DNA of 64,000 nucleotides from positions 34,807,044 through 34,871,043 of the forward strand of contig NC_134649.1 in assembly GCF_030463565.1 (NCBI RefSeq). The letters are read 5' to 3'. This DNA is from Pelecanus crispus. Its lineage: Eukaryota; Chordata; Aves; Pelecaniformes; Pelecanidae. Positions 1 through 48,290 of this stretch are shown piece after piece. Under the pieces are notes generated by a model. The model was not told the origin of the DNA. It saw nothing but the letters and a program-made list of their open reading frames with translations, and searched no databases. The position numbers and the translations under genes were made by a program. Numbering within the stretch: the stretch's first letter is position 1; each line of letters begins with the position of its first letter.

Positions 1-27
1 ACAGAAAGTAAAATTCCATGATTTTAC

Positions 28-73
28 TAGTCTGATGACCTACTTGCTTTCCCGTGAGTAGGCCATCAGACTA
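28..73 (+). repeat. Strong hairpin in USP4 intron
   Basis: Arms 28-44 and 57-73 pair over 17 bp with one mismatch. The stem continues through two G-U pairs and a C-G pair to a 6-nt loop (tttccc). Confidence 0.8.
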
Positions 74-896
74 AATATTGATAAAGAAAATGTTTTTCCA
101 TACAATACAGTTAACTTATAGAACTTGCTGCCAAATGTTTTCATTTGAGATCAAGACCTTACTAGTGTTAAACTTGAAGAATGGATCAAATAGGTCAGCG
201 AAACCTATTTTGAAACAGTTCTCTGAGATATAATACTGGGTAAATGGATCAGGGGAATGTCCATAGGATTACAATGAACTTTTGTTAAAAGTACCATGTG
301 AAAAGCATCTAAACATTCATATCATGTACATAATTGAGTACTGGTTGACAGGCAGTATTAGAGAGGCAGCCGTGCAAGACCTGATCATAACCTTTTGTTT
401 CCACATGAAGCAAAGCTAAAAAGGAGTCCTGTAGCATTCCCAGGCCTCAGTCTTTTCTTTTTTCAGCAGCTAGTCTGATATGGAAAGACTTTTAATTAAC
501 CTCTAGTGATACTTAAATGAAAATGGTTATTGGTATGCGGGTTAATATTTTCTAATGACGTAGAAATAAATGTTTGCTTATTATAATGTCAACCTTGTGA
601 AATTGTTTGACTTGATGATGATAATCATGAAAGAATTGTATTAGGTCATACATATAGGATTATCTGTTCCTTTGTACTTTGTCTTGGCTATTTCCTTGCC
701 CTTGACTCTGTTAGTTAAGAAACTTAAGTGTGCATATTCCACTTAATGTCTTCCTTATACAGTTGGGTGCATTGGTTTAGCAAGTTCTGCTCTCTGGCTC
801 TCATGCCGTTACTTAGTCTTGTAGGTTAGATGTGTAATAACCGTTTGTTCAAAAACACTGTTTGGGAAGACAAAGTGGGGAAGAAGAAGCAGTGTG

Positions 897-916
897 TGTG
901 TGCTGATCAGCACACA
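897..916. repeat. Perfect 20-bp palindrome
   Basis: TGTGTGCTGATCAGCACACA is its own reverse complement. A second GCTGATCA follows at 921-928. Confidence 0.9.
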
Positions 917-3900
917 AACTGCTGATCAAATGATAAGGACCTCTTTAAGTGGCCAGGGCAAAAGCTGTCTCGGGAAAGCAGTATGCTTTAACATCTTTGG
1001 GTTATAATGAGCCCTGCTGGACTAATGTTACGCCTTCCTACACCAAAGGTGGCTGTGTTATGTAAGGCAAGCCGGGTAGAAAGATTGAACTTTAAACTTC
1101 TTTCTGTGTTTGAAATGGAAGGAGGAGAAAGTTGAGAACTCATTCTTCCATAGACATATGATAACGAAAGATGATGACGAGCAGTAAGTATTTTCCTGTT
1201 AGGTTCAGTGATGTTTTATGTCTTTAAGCTACTAACACTGTGCAGCAGTTGCCTTGATGACCCCAAAACTGCATATGAATTGTACTCATATGGTCGAAAA
1301 TAGGATGAAGGCTGTACTGGATCTGGACCAGGTGTGACCAGTAGCCTGCCTCTTAGTGTGGGCAGCAGCGGGTGCACGTAGGAGGAGTAAAAAAAGTTTG
1401 CTGTAGGAAGAGGGCATAATTAGCAATGCATCTGCTGTGGTATACTGCTGTCTTCTGGTAGCCTGCAGTTCAGACTCTTCCCGAGACGGCTGAACCTAGA
1501 TATTTATGTTATATTCAACATAAATTGTTGACGGTCTGGGGGACTTTTCTTCTACTTTTTGGTGCTTCCTCCGTTGCATATCATCACTCCCTGTCAAGTG
1601 TGAGTGGGCTGGTGGCAGTCTAGACTGCATCATTTGTATATGTTAAGTTTTCTTTCTGCTGCTCTTTCAAGGGTTATTTCACAAAGCTTTTTACCTATTT
1701 TAAGGGATTTATATTTAAAAAAGAAGTAACAAAGCTTTTTTTTGTTACTTAATATATTCTTAGTGAGTAAGCTAAATTCAACTTCTCTTACTTGAATCAT
1801 TGGCATTGCTCCATATTAATGCATTTATAATTGCTCTGTGCTTTCCTTTCACATCAGTCGTAATCAGTTCTGAAGTTTACTTGGCTTCCTTCCCTTTTTT
1901 AGCATATCTTCATATAAATGCATAAGTACTTAATACTCTGTAATTTAATTTGATGTTTGAATATTCTCCAGCTAGCTCTCATGTTTTATTGAGAATCCTT
2001 GATTTTTTTCAAGACATTCTTTTCTTGAGGGTAGTTTCATATTTCATTTAGTTTTGAATACACTGGCTAAATTTCACTTCCCTATGAAGTTGAAATCTAG
2101 CAAAGCACAGTGTAAAGATTTCTTACTGATCTCAGGTTGAGTCTTTTACATAAGTTAATCTTGGAGCAGCATGGATTTTTTTTTTTTTTCCCCTTGGAGA
2201 GCAGGAATTCAATAAATAAAATCATTAACAAAGTTTTTCTATATAATTTAAAAATTTAGCTGCTTTTTTTAATCAAGTCCTTTCATTTGCCAGACACCTC
2301 AGCAGACAAACCTCAAGGGAAAGCATACTCTGTGACTTAGAGTGTGTTCTGAGTTGATCTTTTTAAATTTTTTTTTTTTCTTTTGTTCTGGAAATACTAG
2401 ATGTCTGTACTGCAGTGAAACGTTGCCAGCATTTTAACTGTTTCTGTGAGCTGGTAAAAGACGCACTAACCTGGAGTGCAGGGGTCAAATCTTGTTGGGA
2501 CAAATCTTCAAATCTGGGTTGGGATGTGGTTTGTCTTTCCATGGGCATGTGTGTGCATATACATGTTGCATCAAATCAATATTATATTTTTAAGACTCCA
2601 GATTAGTGAGTATAGTACAAACTCATAGGGACTGTTTAAACGTATAAAATCTGTGGGTGATTGTGAGCAATTGAACCAGACAGAACTGGTGAGAGAGAAA
2701 GGAGGAGAGTAGCCAGAGAGAAGATACAGAGTTCCCGGCCCAGAAGAGTATGAGTGCCTTATCCCCTGCGCTGATGAGGTGTTCAGGGTAGGTTACACTG
2801 TATTAATATTACAGAAAGTAATTCTGTAGTAAAGGAGGTTCTTGTCTGTAGGAAACAACTGATGCTTTTTGGAAGCCAAAGCTGATAGCAGAAGTGAGTT
2901 GGAAGCTGCATTAGCAGCATGGCTAAGAAGGATAAGTGAGGTTATTGCCCTGAAAACCTGTTCTGCTCTTTTGTGAGGCTAAGCAAGTCTGTATTGTTGA
3001 TAAGCTGTTAGCTTTCTACATACACTTAGATTCTGAAGTTCTGAAGAATCTGAGTCCTTCTGGCTGCATCTGGTGTCAGCAGGAACTGTAAATGCTCTGT
3101 ACTGAGGTGTGGTTTGGAAGAGAGTTGAGTAATTCCAAGTTTTAATCTTATCTCAGGCAAACATTTTGCTCCAATATTCTGTTTCTCAGCTGGAGAGAAT
3201 ACTGTTTAGCCAAGACCATGGGGAACTTCATATTTGGAGATCTTTCTTTGGGCCACATCACTCGACACTAAAAGCTTACGAGAAAGTTTTTCTGTATTTA
3301 GAGTTTCAATGGCATAAACCAAATGGGTGTAGAGCTCTCTGCTGTCAGTAGAGGAATGGTGAGCATCTGCATTGCCACTTGTGTGCTAAAAGATGCCTTG
3401 GAAAGCTGGGTGTTCATGTCATTTGCCACTTGCAGAATATGTGTGTGCAAGGTGACTGTGGGGTGGGTGGGTTCCCGGTCCTCAGACGTTTCCCTACCAT
3501 TTGCTGCTTGTCAGAGGCACTGGCTTCTACCAGGGGAAGCCACTTTTCCATTTTGGCAGCCTCCTGCGTGTTTCCTCAGCCATCAAGCTGGCTGACGTTT
3601 TATAGAAAAAATGTTCTTAAACTCCACAGCGGTCCTTGGGTGGTATATTCAGGGTATGCCTGGCCACTGCTGTTTGTTAGTTTGCTGCATAATACTTTCT
3701 TCTTGTAGTTTGAAACTGCTTTTACTTCTAGACAGGGTTTCAGAAGAGGGAATGGATTATGCTTATTCTAGGAATTTCAGAATTGGAGGCATACTTTGTT
3801 TCTGAAGGGAGGTTATATCAACGTCTCTGTGGAACTTAGTCCTCTTTAATTGTTACTTACAAGACTCCCAAAATAAAATCCCAGCTAGCAGAGTTCCAGC

Positions 3901-5499
3901 TCAGTCCTAGCACACACTTTTTTTTTATCCTGGGTATCACTTTCTTAGCACAAACAAACAAGAAATCATGTCATATCTATAAAAAAGGCACCTTCTCCAT
4001 CAGGTACTGCATTTGAAAACAGGAGTGAAATTGTATTTAGCATGTGCCTGGTAGCTGTCTGCCTCCCTTTGCAATATGCAGCAGGAAATACCTTTTGTTT
4101 CTTTGGTTACTGCTAGAATTTTCTTGCTGTTTCCTCTTCCCACTCTTCTACTTACTGATGGCACTGTATACTCAGTGAACTCCCCTCCGCCCTATCTGCC
4201 ACCTCATGCTCTCCTCAGTAAAAAGTTTACGAGTTGTTGCTTAGTTCACCCATCTTGTAACAGATGTGGCTGTTCTCAACTACTCTGTCTTGATTTAGGC
4301 ATCTATTCAACCTGATGCAACATTCAGTGATAATACATGCCAGCAATTACTGTACAATTTTTAAGATCTCAGTGGTTGATATGTATTTTGTAGGTACATA
4401 ATACCAAAATTAAATGTCCTTTCATATTTAAAACTGATCTCCTTCCCCAGTTCCTTGTGTATTGATGGTTTCAGAGGACTCTTTCAGCAACCAGGCTAAA
4501 TACTTTGTGGGCAGATCTTCATTACATGACTTTCAAGTGCTTGAGTTTGCAGTGGCTGCTATGCTTTCAGAGTAGCATTGAGTATGTAAGATAAGTTAAG
4601 GAGGCTTTTGCATGTAAGAACTTTATAAATGAAAATCCATTATGGCCTCTGCTTTGCCAGTTAAATATAAGTTCTAGCTTTTCCTGCTTTGACAAAAACT
4701 TCTTGTCACAGTATTTTTAATGTGGGTTTGGTTTTTTTTTTTTATACTGGTAGTTTAAAGGGGGAGGACTAATTCTACTGTATGCTCTGAAGGTAGCCTC
4801 AACTGAATTGAAATACTTTTCCTATCTGTCTTCCAGCCACTTGAAAGCCTTTTACAATATTTTTTCAAACTGTCAGCTTAGCAGTTTTTCTACTTACCAA
4901 CCATATGGCCTCACAGTTTCTGTACTAGATTAATCTAACTTTGTCCTCTTTATGCTGCTAGTCTCCAGATTTCTCCTCACTTGCCATTTGTGTGGGTTTT
5001 TGAAATGTTGCGTGGCAAGACATGAAACTGCCATCTTTAACTGGGAGACGGAGGGCAGTGTGCATCAGTATTGCGAAGCATGAAGTTGTGTATGTGGGGA
5101 TGAAGAACATGAGCCCAAAATACATGCTGGACTCTGTGGGAATGTGATTCACGTCCTGGTTCAGTCTCCTGAGTCTGATTTCCTGTAGCAGCCTTGAGGC
5201 AAATCCAACCAACCAACCTCAGTGGTTCAGTAGGGAAATGCAGAGTGTGCATCAGAAGACTTTTTTGATAACTGGCACACTGATAAAACTGTGTGTGGAA
5301 TGATCATGTCCTGTGAGGTTGTCAACAAATTTGAAAAGCAGACTAATGAGAGGTTTCAGAAGGAGCCAAGTGAATTTTTGAATTAGCAAATAATTTTTGT
5401 GCTAGAAGACTTAGAAGTTAAAGTATCATATCAATGAGAAATTTAGAAGTTGATTTTAACACTTAAAAGCTTCTGTGGGATATGAGAAATGGAAACTGA

Positions 5500-5800
5500 A
5501 GGAGGAACTTTACAGGCAGCAGATAGAGATGAGCACAAACCAATGTCCAGATGACGAAGCCAGATATTCATGCTGCAAATGAAATGCAAATTTCTTCTAA
5601 CTAAGGGTTATTGATCATTGGAACAGTTTGTCTGTGATCTGCTGGATTGGCTGTTGCTTGGCCACTATGAAACCATGATGGTAGACTTTTCTAGAAGAGG
5701 TATTTTGGCTCAGACAGGAGTTATCTTGAGAGACTCAAATTGTGCTTAAGCAGGAAGACTGATTGGGCAGTCATACCATGCAGTCTCATCCTCAGATCTG
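5500..5800 (+). mobile_element. Ancient CR1-like LINE relic
   Basis: Fragments keep the order of a CR1 3' region: a stretch like the usual 'gggttattgatcattggaacagtttg', then a line like 'tagacttttctagaag', then 'tcagacaggag'. Highly diverged and with no open frame. Recognition is by memory of the family pattern, so boundaries are rough. Confidence 0.5.
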
Positions 5801-8655
5801 TGAAATTACTTTCTCAAATCCCTGAACTGTTGCATGGTTAGATGAAGTCTGTCTTTGTTATAGTTTACTCCTGTATAGATTTTTGTTGATGAAATGTAAC
5901 TGAATGTGTTTATCCCTGTGAGAAGTGTTGCAGTGGTGATCAAAGGGAAGCTGCAGGAGCTTGGCACCTTCCTGTCCAGTGTCTGTTGTGCCTACAAAGA
6001 GCAAACTAAGCAAACTGAGAGTAATTTCAGTGGTAACCCACTGAGTAGCCCAGAACATTTTGGAAGGTTCTAAGTCACGAACTTCAAAGAAGTAGTAATG
6101 TTTATCTATTACTTCAGAGTAAGGTGTTGGGGCCTCCATTTCCAAGGGAGCAGATGTCATGTACTGTGAGAGACAGCAGTGGAGGGTGCAGGTGGCTTTC
6201 ACCGTTCAAAGTCTGCATGTTCCACAGAAACCCTTTTTGGGGCATTGGCGATAAACACTTGGCATCCAGGACTTCTATTGTCGCCGCTGTGTGCAAATGA
6301 GGCAGTCTGCTTGAGAGCCTACAGTATTGCAGGGTCATTAACAGTAGCTTCCTGGGCTTAAAATGGGAAGTTTTCAGAGGAAAACGTTTTTCATAGCTGC
6401 TATCTGTGCCTTTCACCTGGAATCATAGGTACCTTTGTGACCATCTTGTGAAATGAGGGGGAGCAGCTGTGCTTAGTAAATCCTCAATCTTTCTTCATTT
6501 ATTACAGATAGATGAGTAACTTGTAAAATGTAAGAGTGCTTAGAATTTTTATCTTCCCAAGTGCATTTGATTTCTACTTTTTTCTTTCAAGTGCATTTGA
6601 CTTCTATTCCCTTCCCGCGCGCCCCCCCAACTTGGAAAGCTGTTGGCCTCTCTTTTGTTGTTTTACTTCTTACATGATCCTGCCCAATTTTCTGACAGGA
6701 ATTCACTTAAGATACTTGATGACTTTGTAGGTAGACCTTTCCCCATTCTGTGACTTGTCTCTTCTCTTTGCTTTCTGCTCCATTTTTTATCTTCTGCCAT
6801 AGTTCTTAGCTGTTTTTTGTGTGTGTAGGATACTACTGAAATACTTCTTGCAACTCTTCAGTTGCCATCTGACTCTTGATTATGCACTACCTCTATGCTT
6901 CTGTTGGAACTTTTGAGATCCCTTAAGAGGTCATCCTCCTCTTCTTTTCCCCCTGTTAGATTTTCTTCATGTTATTTTTCCGAACGTCTGCTTCTGTTCT
7001 CTCACTGGGGTCAAACATCACAAGCAGAGATGCTACATTTTAAAGTCTGGCATTTTCTAGATAATTCACTGCTACTTCAAACTTTTGAAAATGTGTTCTT
7101 AATGGTTTTATAGGCTATTGTTAACTTTATTATTTTATTGTTGACCCTTGAAACTCCTGCATGTGGAGCATGAATCTGATAATTGTTGTTTTAGTCTATA
7201 TCCTCCTCTTCTCTCATTGGTCTTATCTTTGAGTCCAGGTAGTCTTGAGAAGTTCCACCCCCAACGTGTAATGACCAGAAGTTCATGTATTGTCCCAGAA
7301 ATGGTTGTCTTAGTTATTTCAGTAGATCTGCTCATTCTTGCTGGTATACTTTCCAGTACACCTTTTGGTTTTGCTGGCCGGTGGGTTGGTTTTTTTTTTT
7401 TTTTTTTAGCATACTTCAGGTTTAGACTGTGTTTGGGGTTTGCGTTTTCATCTGGAAGCTCCTGTTGTAACTTGTTCCCTTCTGTATTTGTTTTACTGCT
7501 ATTATATTTCCAAACTGGTAAGGCCGTGCAGCTGTTTTGCCTCCTCTTGGCCGTTATGGCTTGTTCTTTGTCTTTTAGTTTTTGCTCCACAGAGGTTTGC
7601 CAAGATTATTTTCTTAGTAGCATCTGAGCTATGAATATGCATTTTTAGTTTCTATCATTTGGGGATCAGGGCAACATTAAAAGAGATACAAGAACAAGCT
7701 AAAGCTTGAGGGCACTGTACTCTGCTGGTGCTCTGCTGTGCTTTGGGTGTATTAGTCACTGTTGCATGGCTGTTGGTGTCCTGCACCTTTTTGTGTTGTT
7801 TTGCATGTTTATTTGAGCAAAGATGGAGAGAAGAGACCATTCCCAGTTAGCTCTTGCTATAGAGAAATTAATTAGTATCAAAATAGTTTCTTTAAGCTTA
7901 TTTATGTAGTACTTGTGGTTTTGCTTTTTTTTATGGAGCCAAAACTGTCTATGACAGAACATTGTTGAGTTTTAGTGCCGTGTTGGTCTTTTGTAACATT
8001 GTGTTCTGGTTCTTTTCCAGACCAGGGGAGTAGTAGTGTAGTATAGCCTGGGATTCACAACCGGATAGACTTGAGGCTTATGAACTTTTTTCATCCATTC
8101 CAGTATCTCCAGTCTCAAAATGCTGAGGATTGCTATGCACGCCGCATGTACATAGCAGTGTGTCTTGCCTCCAAGCAATGTAGTTGTATCAACGAGGCTC
8201 AGTAACAAACTGTTTTGTGCCCACCGTGGTTATCTTCTTACTAATTAACGTTCTGTTTGAGTGGGTGATTTGGGTTTCAAGTAGGAAAGGACTGACTTTG
8301 TCACTTTTAAGGTGGTCTTAAGATTGGGGTATTTTTGCTTACTTGTTTCAAGGTGGTTTACTCATAAACTGAAAGCTTGCTTCCCTGTCACTCATGCCAT
8401 CCAAATTGCCTACTTATTTCAGTCTGGGACCCAGATTTTGCTTTAAGCAAGAATTCTTACTCCTGCTTCTGATACTTTTGTCTGAGGTTTCTGTTCCAGA
8501 CAGGTGTTTGGAAGTGTGATCACACAGATCAAAATAGTAAATTCTGTGTGGGGGAACTAACTGTAATGTGGCAAGTCCTTGGAGTTTTGTGGGAGGTGGG
8601 GCTGGGGGTGAAAAAAGTAGTAGCACTGTTTCTACTTCTTTTTCCTTTCTCCCAG

Positions 8656-37695
<29,040 letters not shown>

Positions 37696-37911
37696 ACATC
37701 ACCTCCAGCACTTGGCCACCGTGTTAGCGGTTGCTCTTCTAAAGCCATGCCTGAGGCGTCTGAAAATTTTTCTTCCTTCTGTAGGAGTTAAGCAGAAAAA
37801 CTAGCACTGCAAGATTCAGTGCTGAGGGTTGCAGAATAGCACTGGAGAGCCAGGAATAGGTGTTGACACTTGGGTGTTTTAGAAGCCAAAAATAATATAT
37901 ATTGGAGCTTC

Positions 37912-37917
37912 AATAAA
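37912..37917 (+). promoter_or_regulatory. USP4: USP4 polyadenylation signal
   Basis: AATAAA lies 217 nt after the stop codon. A T-rich and then TG-rich stretch follows (37919-37953), as expected around a cleavage site. This gives a 3' UTR of roughly 240 nt. Confidence 0.8.
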
Positions 37918-40900
37918 GTTCTTTTTAAAATCTGGCTGAGCTGTGTGGCTAGAGGCAGGGGTCGGGGCTGAGCTGGGCTGGGGCTGTGCGTCTTGGCCGG
38001 AGGGTTGTAGCTGGGGCCAGGAGAGTACAGCCTGAGCTGGAGGCCAGGTCACAGCTGAGCCTTGTGGGGCCCTTGGAGGAGTACGGTGGGTATGATTCTG
38101 TGAATCAGCTTGGGGGCTTCCTGCCAACGCTCTGGTGTTGCTGTTGGGCCCTGCCTGTGTCAGGGAGGCGTTCTGCACCCTTTCTGGAAGCTCAGTTCAA
38201 ATCTTTGTACATCTGGCCTGTCTGTTGTGGTGTCTGCCATTGTACCTTGGTTCCCTTGCTAAGCAGCAAATGTTTTTCTTATGTCTTTTCACTGATGCAT
38301 TTGAGGCTCTTCTGGGCAGTTTTGACTCAGCCTTTTTCATGTGAATGCTGAATCCCGTAACATAGGGAACTCCACCATATCATACCTGCCTATGGTATGG
38401 CATGTGTGCAGGCTGATCCACACAGCGATGCAGGATACAGCTGTTCTGGCTCCCATTCCTCTGCAGAGAAAATATAATCCATAAGGTTGGTGATTTCTTG
38501 TCCTCTCCATCCATCTCCTACACCCCTCACTTCCAGGCTGCTCTGTAAGCACTTTTCTGCCTCCACCATTTCTTGCATGGTTTGTGCAGTGGCAGCATTT
38601 TTATCCCTTTTTGCTCATTTATGTGACTCCTTGGAGCTTTTTCTCCAGCAAAGCTCACCACTGTGTCCCCAGAGCTGTCACCTGTAAGGATGATAGCCCA
38701 ATACAATGGAGTGTGACTTTTCAGCCTTTTCTCTTGCAACGTGGTTTTTTTTTCTGACTGCTCTTTCAGCCTTTCTCTTCCTCCCTTGAGTGCTGCCCTT
38801 TAGATCCACCACTCCATCATCTGCTGCGAGGCTGCAGGTGTGACAGTCCTGTCCAAGGTATCTCTCTGCCTTAGCTGTTCAATAGTCCTGCTCCATCCTT
38901 TTGGCACAACTGGCAAATGCTCTTCCCTCTGTCCTCCTTTACTGTCTGTTAACTTGCAGGACTCAAGTCTGGCTTTCTTCTTGAATGAGGACTCCTGTGA
39001 GCACTGGATCAGGTCAGTCCTCAGTGGAGAACTGGTCTTCCGTGTGAAAAATGGGAAAAATCTAGAGCCTTGGTCTGTGTTTTTTAGGGAAAGATCTAGC
39101 TCAAGGTGATGAACCAAACAGGAGGGTTTTTCCTTCTTGGAGCCAAGTGCATTGGCAGAACAAAAGACTAAGACAAGCTACTTCCCTGCTTCCTCCCTTG
39201 CCCCCCCGAAATGCATGCTTGCAGCCACTTGGTCCTCTGTGCGCAGTCCCTGTGGCTCCATTGCTGACCATAACCTTCTCTGATGGTCAGCCTAACAGCG
39301 GTCATCCATTTTACTCCAAATATGCCAGCTCAGCTCCCTTTCCGCAGCTCTCGGCGACAAGCTCCATAGGAAATTCTTGTGCGCCCATCCCTGCACCTCT
39401 GCTGTGCTGCAGCCGAGCAAAAGCCCAGCCAGCTGCTCGCTTTGCTCTCCTGCTCTGAGCAGTGGGAAGGGAGGGCAGCACATTGCAGCCCCTCAGCCAG
39501 GGCACAGGAAGGCGACAGAGAGGAGCAGGGAGGGTCACCTCTAGCTGGCACGCTAGTGTTGTGATCCTCTTCTGCGGAATTTTGCTTTTAAAGCATTCAC
39601 ATTTGAATTTTGAGATCAGAATTGCTTAATGGCTTCTGCTGTTCTGGTTTTGGGGTTGTTTGGGACTTTTACAACTCTCCATATTATATTTCTGTTTTTT
39701 TTCCTTGTTACTGAGGGGAGCATCCAAAAACCAATTTTTAAGCTGTAGCACTGCACTGAATTACTCTGATCAGCATTTTTTTGTTTGTTTTACCCTGAAA
39801 GAAAATCGTGTGGGCATTCCAAAATGGGGAAGAGAGGAAAGGGAGTAAAAAACCTTTTTAAAAGAAAAAACAATCTGAAATAGTGTTTGTTCTCCTCCTC
39901 GCCTTCCTATCTGCGCCAACGCTGAGAAACACATTAGTGGGGCTAAATCTCCGATGCTCAGATGCTGAACAGACTCTGTTGTACTGCAGAAAAAGTGGCC
40001 CAGCTCTTACTTTCTCTGCCTCTGAGCTGGTGGGCTTCGGCTGGTGTGTGTGTGTGCTGTAATACCAGGCCTGTTTTTTAGACTAGCACTTTGTAAGTGG
40101 CTGGCTCTATTGTACAAAGAGGAAAATTAAAGAGTGGTTTGCACTGAAACTGGGTTTTGTTGTATTTTCAGTTTTCATTATGTGACCTGAGACTGCTGGT
40201 TGTGGGGATGCCTGGTGCTCCAGGAGCTCTTGCAGCTGGGGAGGGCAAGTCCTGTGGAGCCAACCCTTGCTCTATTTGGGAGAAAAGCAGCCATTGCCTG
40301 CACCGCTCTGCAGATCTGAGCATTTGTGCTTGCTCCAGGGTTGCCTTTTCGTGCCTGCGGCGCTGGTTGCTGGCATCTGGTGCTGTAGCAAAGCCCGTCC
40401 TTGCCTTTCTGTGGCACTGGGCAACCTCAGCTATGGCTTCCTCAGTATTCCTCTTCCTCTGTGGATCTCGGGGGTTCCTGGCTTTCCTTCTGTCCATTTT
40501 CTCTAGGGGTATCAGGGCTGCTTGTGGTTGTACCACTGAAATTGTTGTCCTGTAGTCACTGCAATTTCCTGCTCAAGGCAACCTGAACATGTATATGAGA
40601 GCAGGCTGGGACAGACAGAGGAAGTTAAATTCAACAGGCTTGTGTACATTTAGCCTTAGTGTGCATTCAGGGAATATGGAGGATTGTCAAAATCTTGCAG
40701 GTCAAGGTGGGCTGTGAAGCCCCAGTAAGAAGGTTTGTAGTCTTTATGTCATGATTACAGTGTAATAGTGGAGGAGCTTGGTCTTAGCTGGAGCCTCAGA
40801 GAGGGTTAGAGGAGCCTTAATGTAGAACAGCAGATGGTGAGCTTCGCTGTGAAATGCTGACCTCCAAAGCGTGGCATGAAACCCATCATGGGAAGAAGGG

Positions 40901-42379
40901 AAAGGAAAGCAGCAGCTTTTGGATGTGGAGGTGTTTGGGTATTCTGTGTCAGCCTGCAGGCTCACAGGAACGGCTTACAGAAGAATGCCAAGGGCATGAA
41001 GTGAAATGAAATTCCCTGTTGCAAAAGGGAGGGAAAAATAACCTGAAACACAAATTATGCTGTCAGTGAAGCACTGTTACTACCATTCCAAAAAGGGGTC
41101 TCTGAGGCAGAAAAGAGCATCTCTGAGCTAAGGCTCCTGTTCAGAGGGGAGATGATTTTGGTAAGAACAGAAAACAGGCTCTGTCTCAGTCCTGGCTCAG
41201 CTTCTGCTTTGAAGAATGTGTGCAATTTCGCTCTGGGAAATAGGGCTCAGAACGGGGGGGGGCGGGGCGCAGAGACGGACCAAACCAGCCACAGAGTATG
41301 GAAGAGCTTCTGTTTAAGAAATGTTTCCCCAGGTTAGGACTCTTCTCCCTGGGGAAGAGCGATCTGAGGCGTTCCTGCTACAGGACAAGAAGCCAGGAAC
41401 ATTTGCTCCCTGTTCTCTACAGTGCAAGAAGATGGTCAGGCAGGAGGCTTAAAACAAGGTATTTATTTTCCCCACCTGGCATGTAAATAACTGAACAGGG
41501 ATACAGGAACAGCCAGGCACCCTTGCTAGGTGTACATCCTGCTGTGAGCATGGCAGACAGGAGGGGCTCTGTAGGCAGTCTAAGGTGCTTATAAATGGAC
41601 TTGGGAACAATTAAATTAACCAGGAGATAGTCTGTTTGCTACCTCTGCATAGAAATGCCATCTCTGGCTCTCCACTGCCCAAAGACCTCCAAGGAACTGC
41701 TCTGCCCAGGAACAAAAGCAGCAAAGAGGGGACCAGAAGTTGCCCCCGTGACCACTGGTGTGTCCACCAGCAGGTTGACCAGGGCAGAAAGCAGATGGGA
41801 TTTTGCAGCACTAGGGAGCCTTGGTGCAGGCTTGGTTATGAGAGGAAGGTGAGCCATCCCACACTTTGCCGTGGGCAAGTGGTGAGTATCTCCCTCTGGC
41901 TTTTGTTTTCTTCTGAGAAAGCTTCAAACAGAAGGAAAAAAAAAAAAAAAAAAGATTATAAGGAGGAAGGACAACCACCACTTTCAGAAACTGAATCTCC
42001 ACACTGCTTCTAAAGATGCGTTAGATAATTTGTTGCTAAGTAAGTTTTGAATTCTTAACGTGCTGATGTTGTCTTAATTGTTCAAAAGTAAAGGATAGCT
42101 ACCTATGCATTTGCTTAAAAGGGTAAAACCAGAAACATAGGCACTACTCATACTTTTTCAGTCACATGAAGTTTTAAATTCCTTAACTCAAGCAAGCTTG
42201 CTCTTTGTGTACTAGAACTAGAAATTTTAGGTCTTTTCTCCAGTATACATTTCCCAGGAAGAGAAACGGAACTCCAGCTAGAAACCCACACAGAGCGCCT
42301 TTGACTCAAATACAACATACTCGGTCCTGGGGCTCAAATCAAAGTTAGGTAACTGCAGTTCTGAACATGGTGTTTTTCT
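37918..42379. other. USP4-EMC3 intergenic region
   Basis: Both neighbouring genes end here. No gene is recognised. The region is GC-richer than the introns in places (37921-38170, 39380-39540, 40200-40540), which produces overlapping open frames on both strands, such as 40157-40555 plus and 40168-40536 minus. It also holds repeat copy 2 and a poly-A run at about 41937-41954. Confidence 0.65.
38972..39120 (+). repeat. Dispersed repeat, copy 2
   Basis: Counterpart of 36957-37103 in the same orientation, outside the USP4 gene: 'gaatgaggactcctgtgagc', 'gtgaaaaatgggaaaaatct' and 'gggaaagatctagctcaagg'. No open frame shared by the copies. Confidence 0.7.
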
Positions 42380-42385
42380 TTTATT
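42380..42385 (-). promoter_or_regulatory. EMC3: Candidate EMC3 polyadenylation signal
   Basis: TTTATT on the plus strand, so AATAAA in EMC3 sense, 92 nt past the stop codon. Another copy at 41462-41467 could serve a longer 3' UTR. Which is used cannot be read from sequence. Confidence 0.45.
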
Positions 42386-42477
42386 CTCAGCCTTGCTAAA
42401 ATACATTATATAGTTTTAAGTAACAGATTTCTTTTCAAATTACTTTTACAAGAAGAGACAAAAGCATATTCTCAGAT

Positions 42478-48206
<5,729 letters not shown>

Positions 48207-48290
48207 TCACCGCGCGCGGTGGCGGGAAGCTCGAGCGGCGGCTGGGTCGCGTCGCGTCGCGGCGGGCGGCGGAGAGCGGCGGAGAGCGGG

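Larger units (their letters stand above)
1..8655 (+). other. USP4 intron sequence upstream of first visible exon
   Basis: No sequence matching the DUSP or first UBL exons of USP4 was found. Contents are AT-rich intron DNA with poly-T runs (about 2169, 4731 and 7390), a hairpin at 28-73, a palindrome at 897-916 and a CR1-like relic at about 5500-5800. Open frames on both strands are short and carry no family signature. Confidence 0.7.

Noticed and set aside
1154-1183. 30-nt stretch between TAG and GTAAGTA that looks like a microexon
   Set aside because: The pyrimidine tract is weak, no USP4 residues match, and AG/GT pairs at this spacing are common by chance.
7148-7627. 159-codon plus frame with an overlapping 151-codon minus frame
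   Set aside because: T-rich intron sequence with a poly-T run read as Phe; no domain, no splice structure.
1-8655. Search for the missing N-terminal USP4 exons
   Set aside because: Neither the NEDGTWPRQTLQ exon nor the LWNKYMSNTYEQL exon could be found; they are taken to lie upstream of the window.
41130-41480. Possible CR1-like text ('ttaggactcttctccctggg', 'caggaggcttaaaac')
   Set aside because: The order is suggestive, but matches are too short and scattered to call an element.
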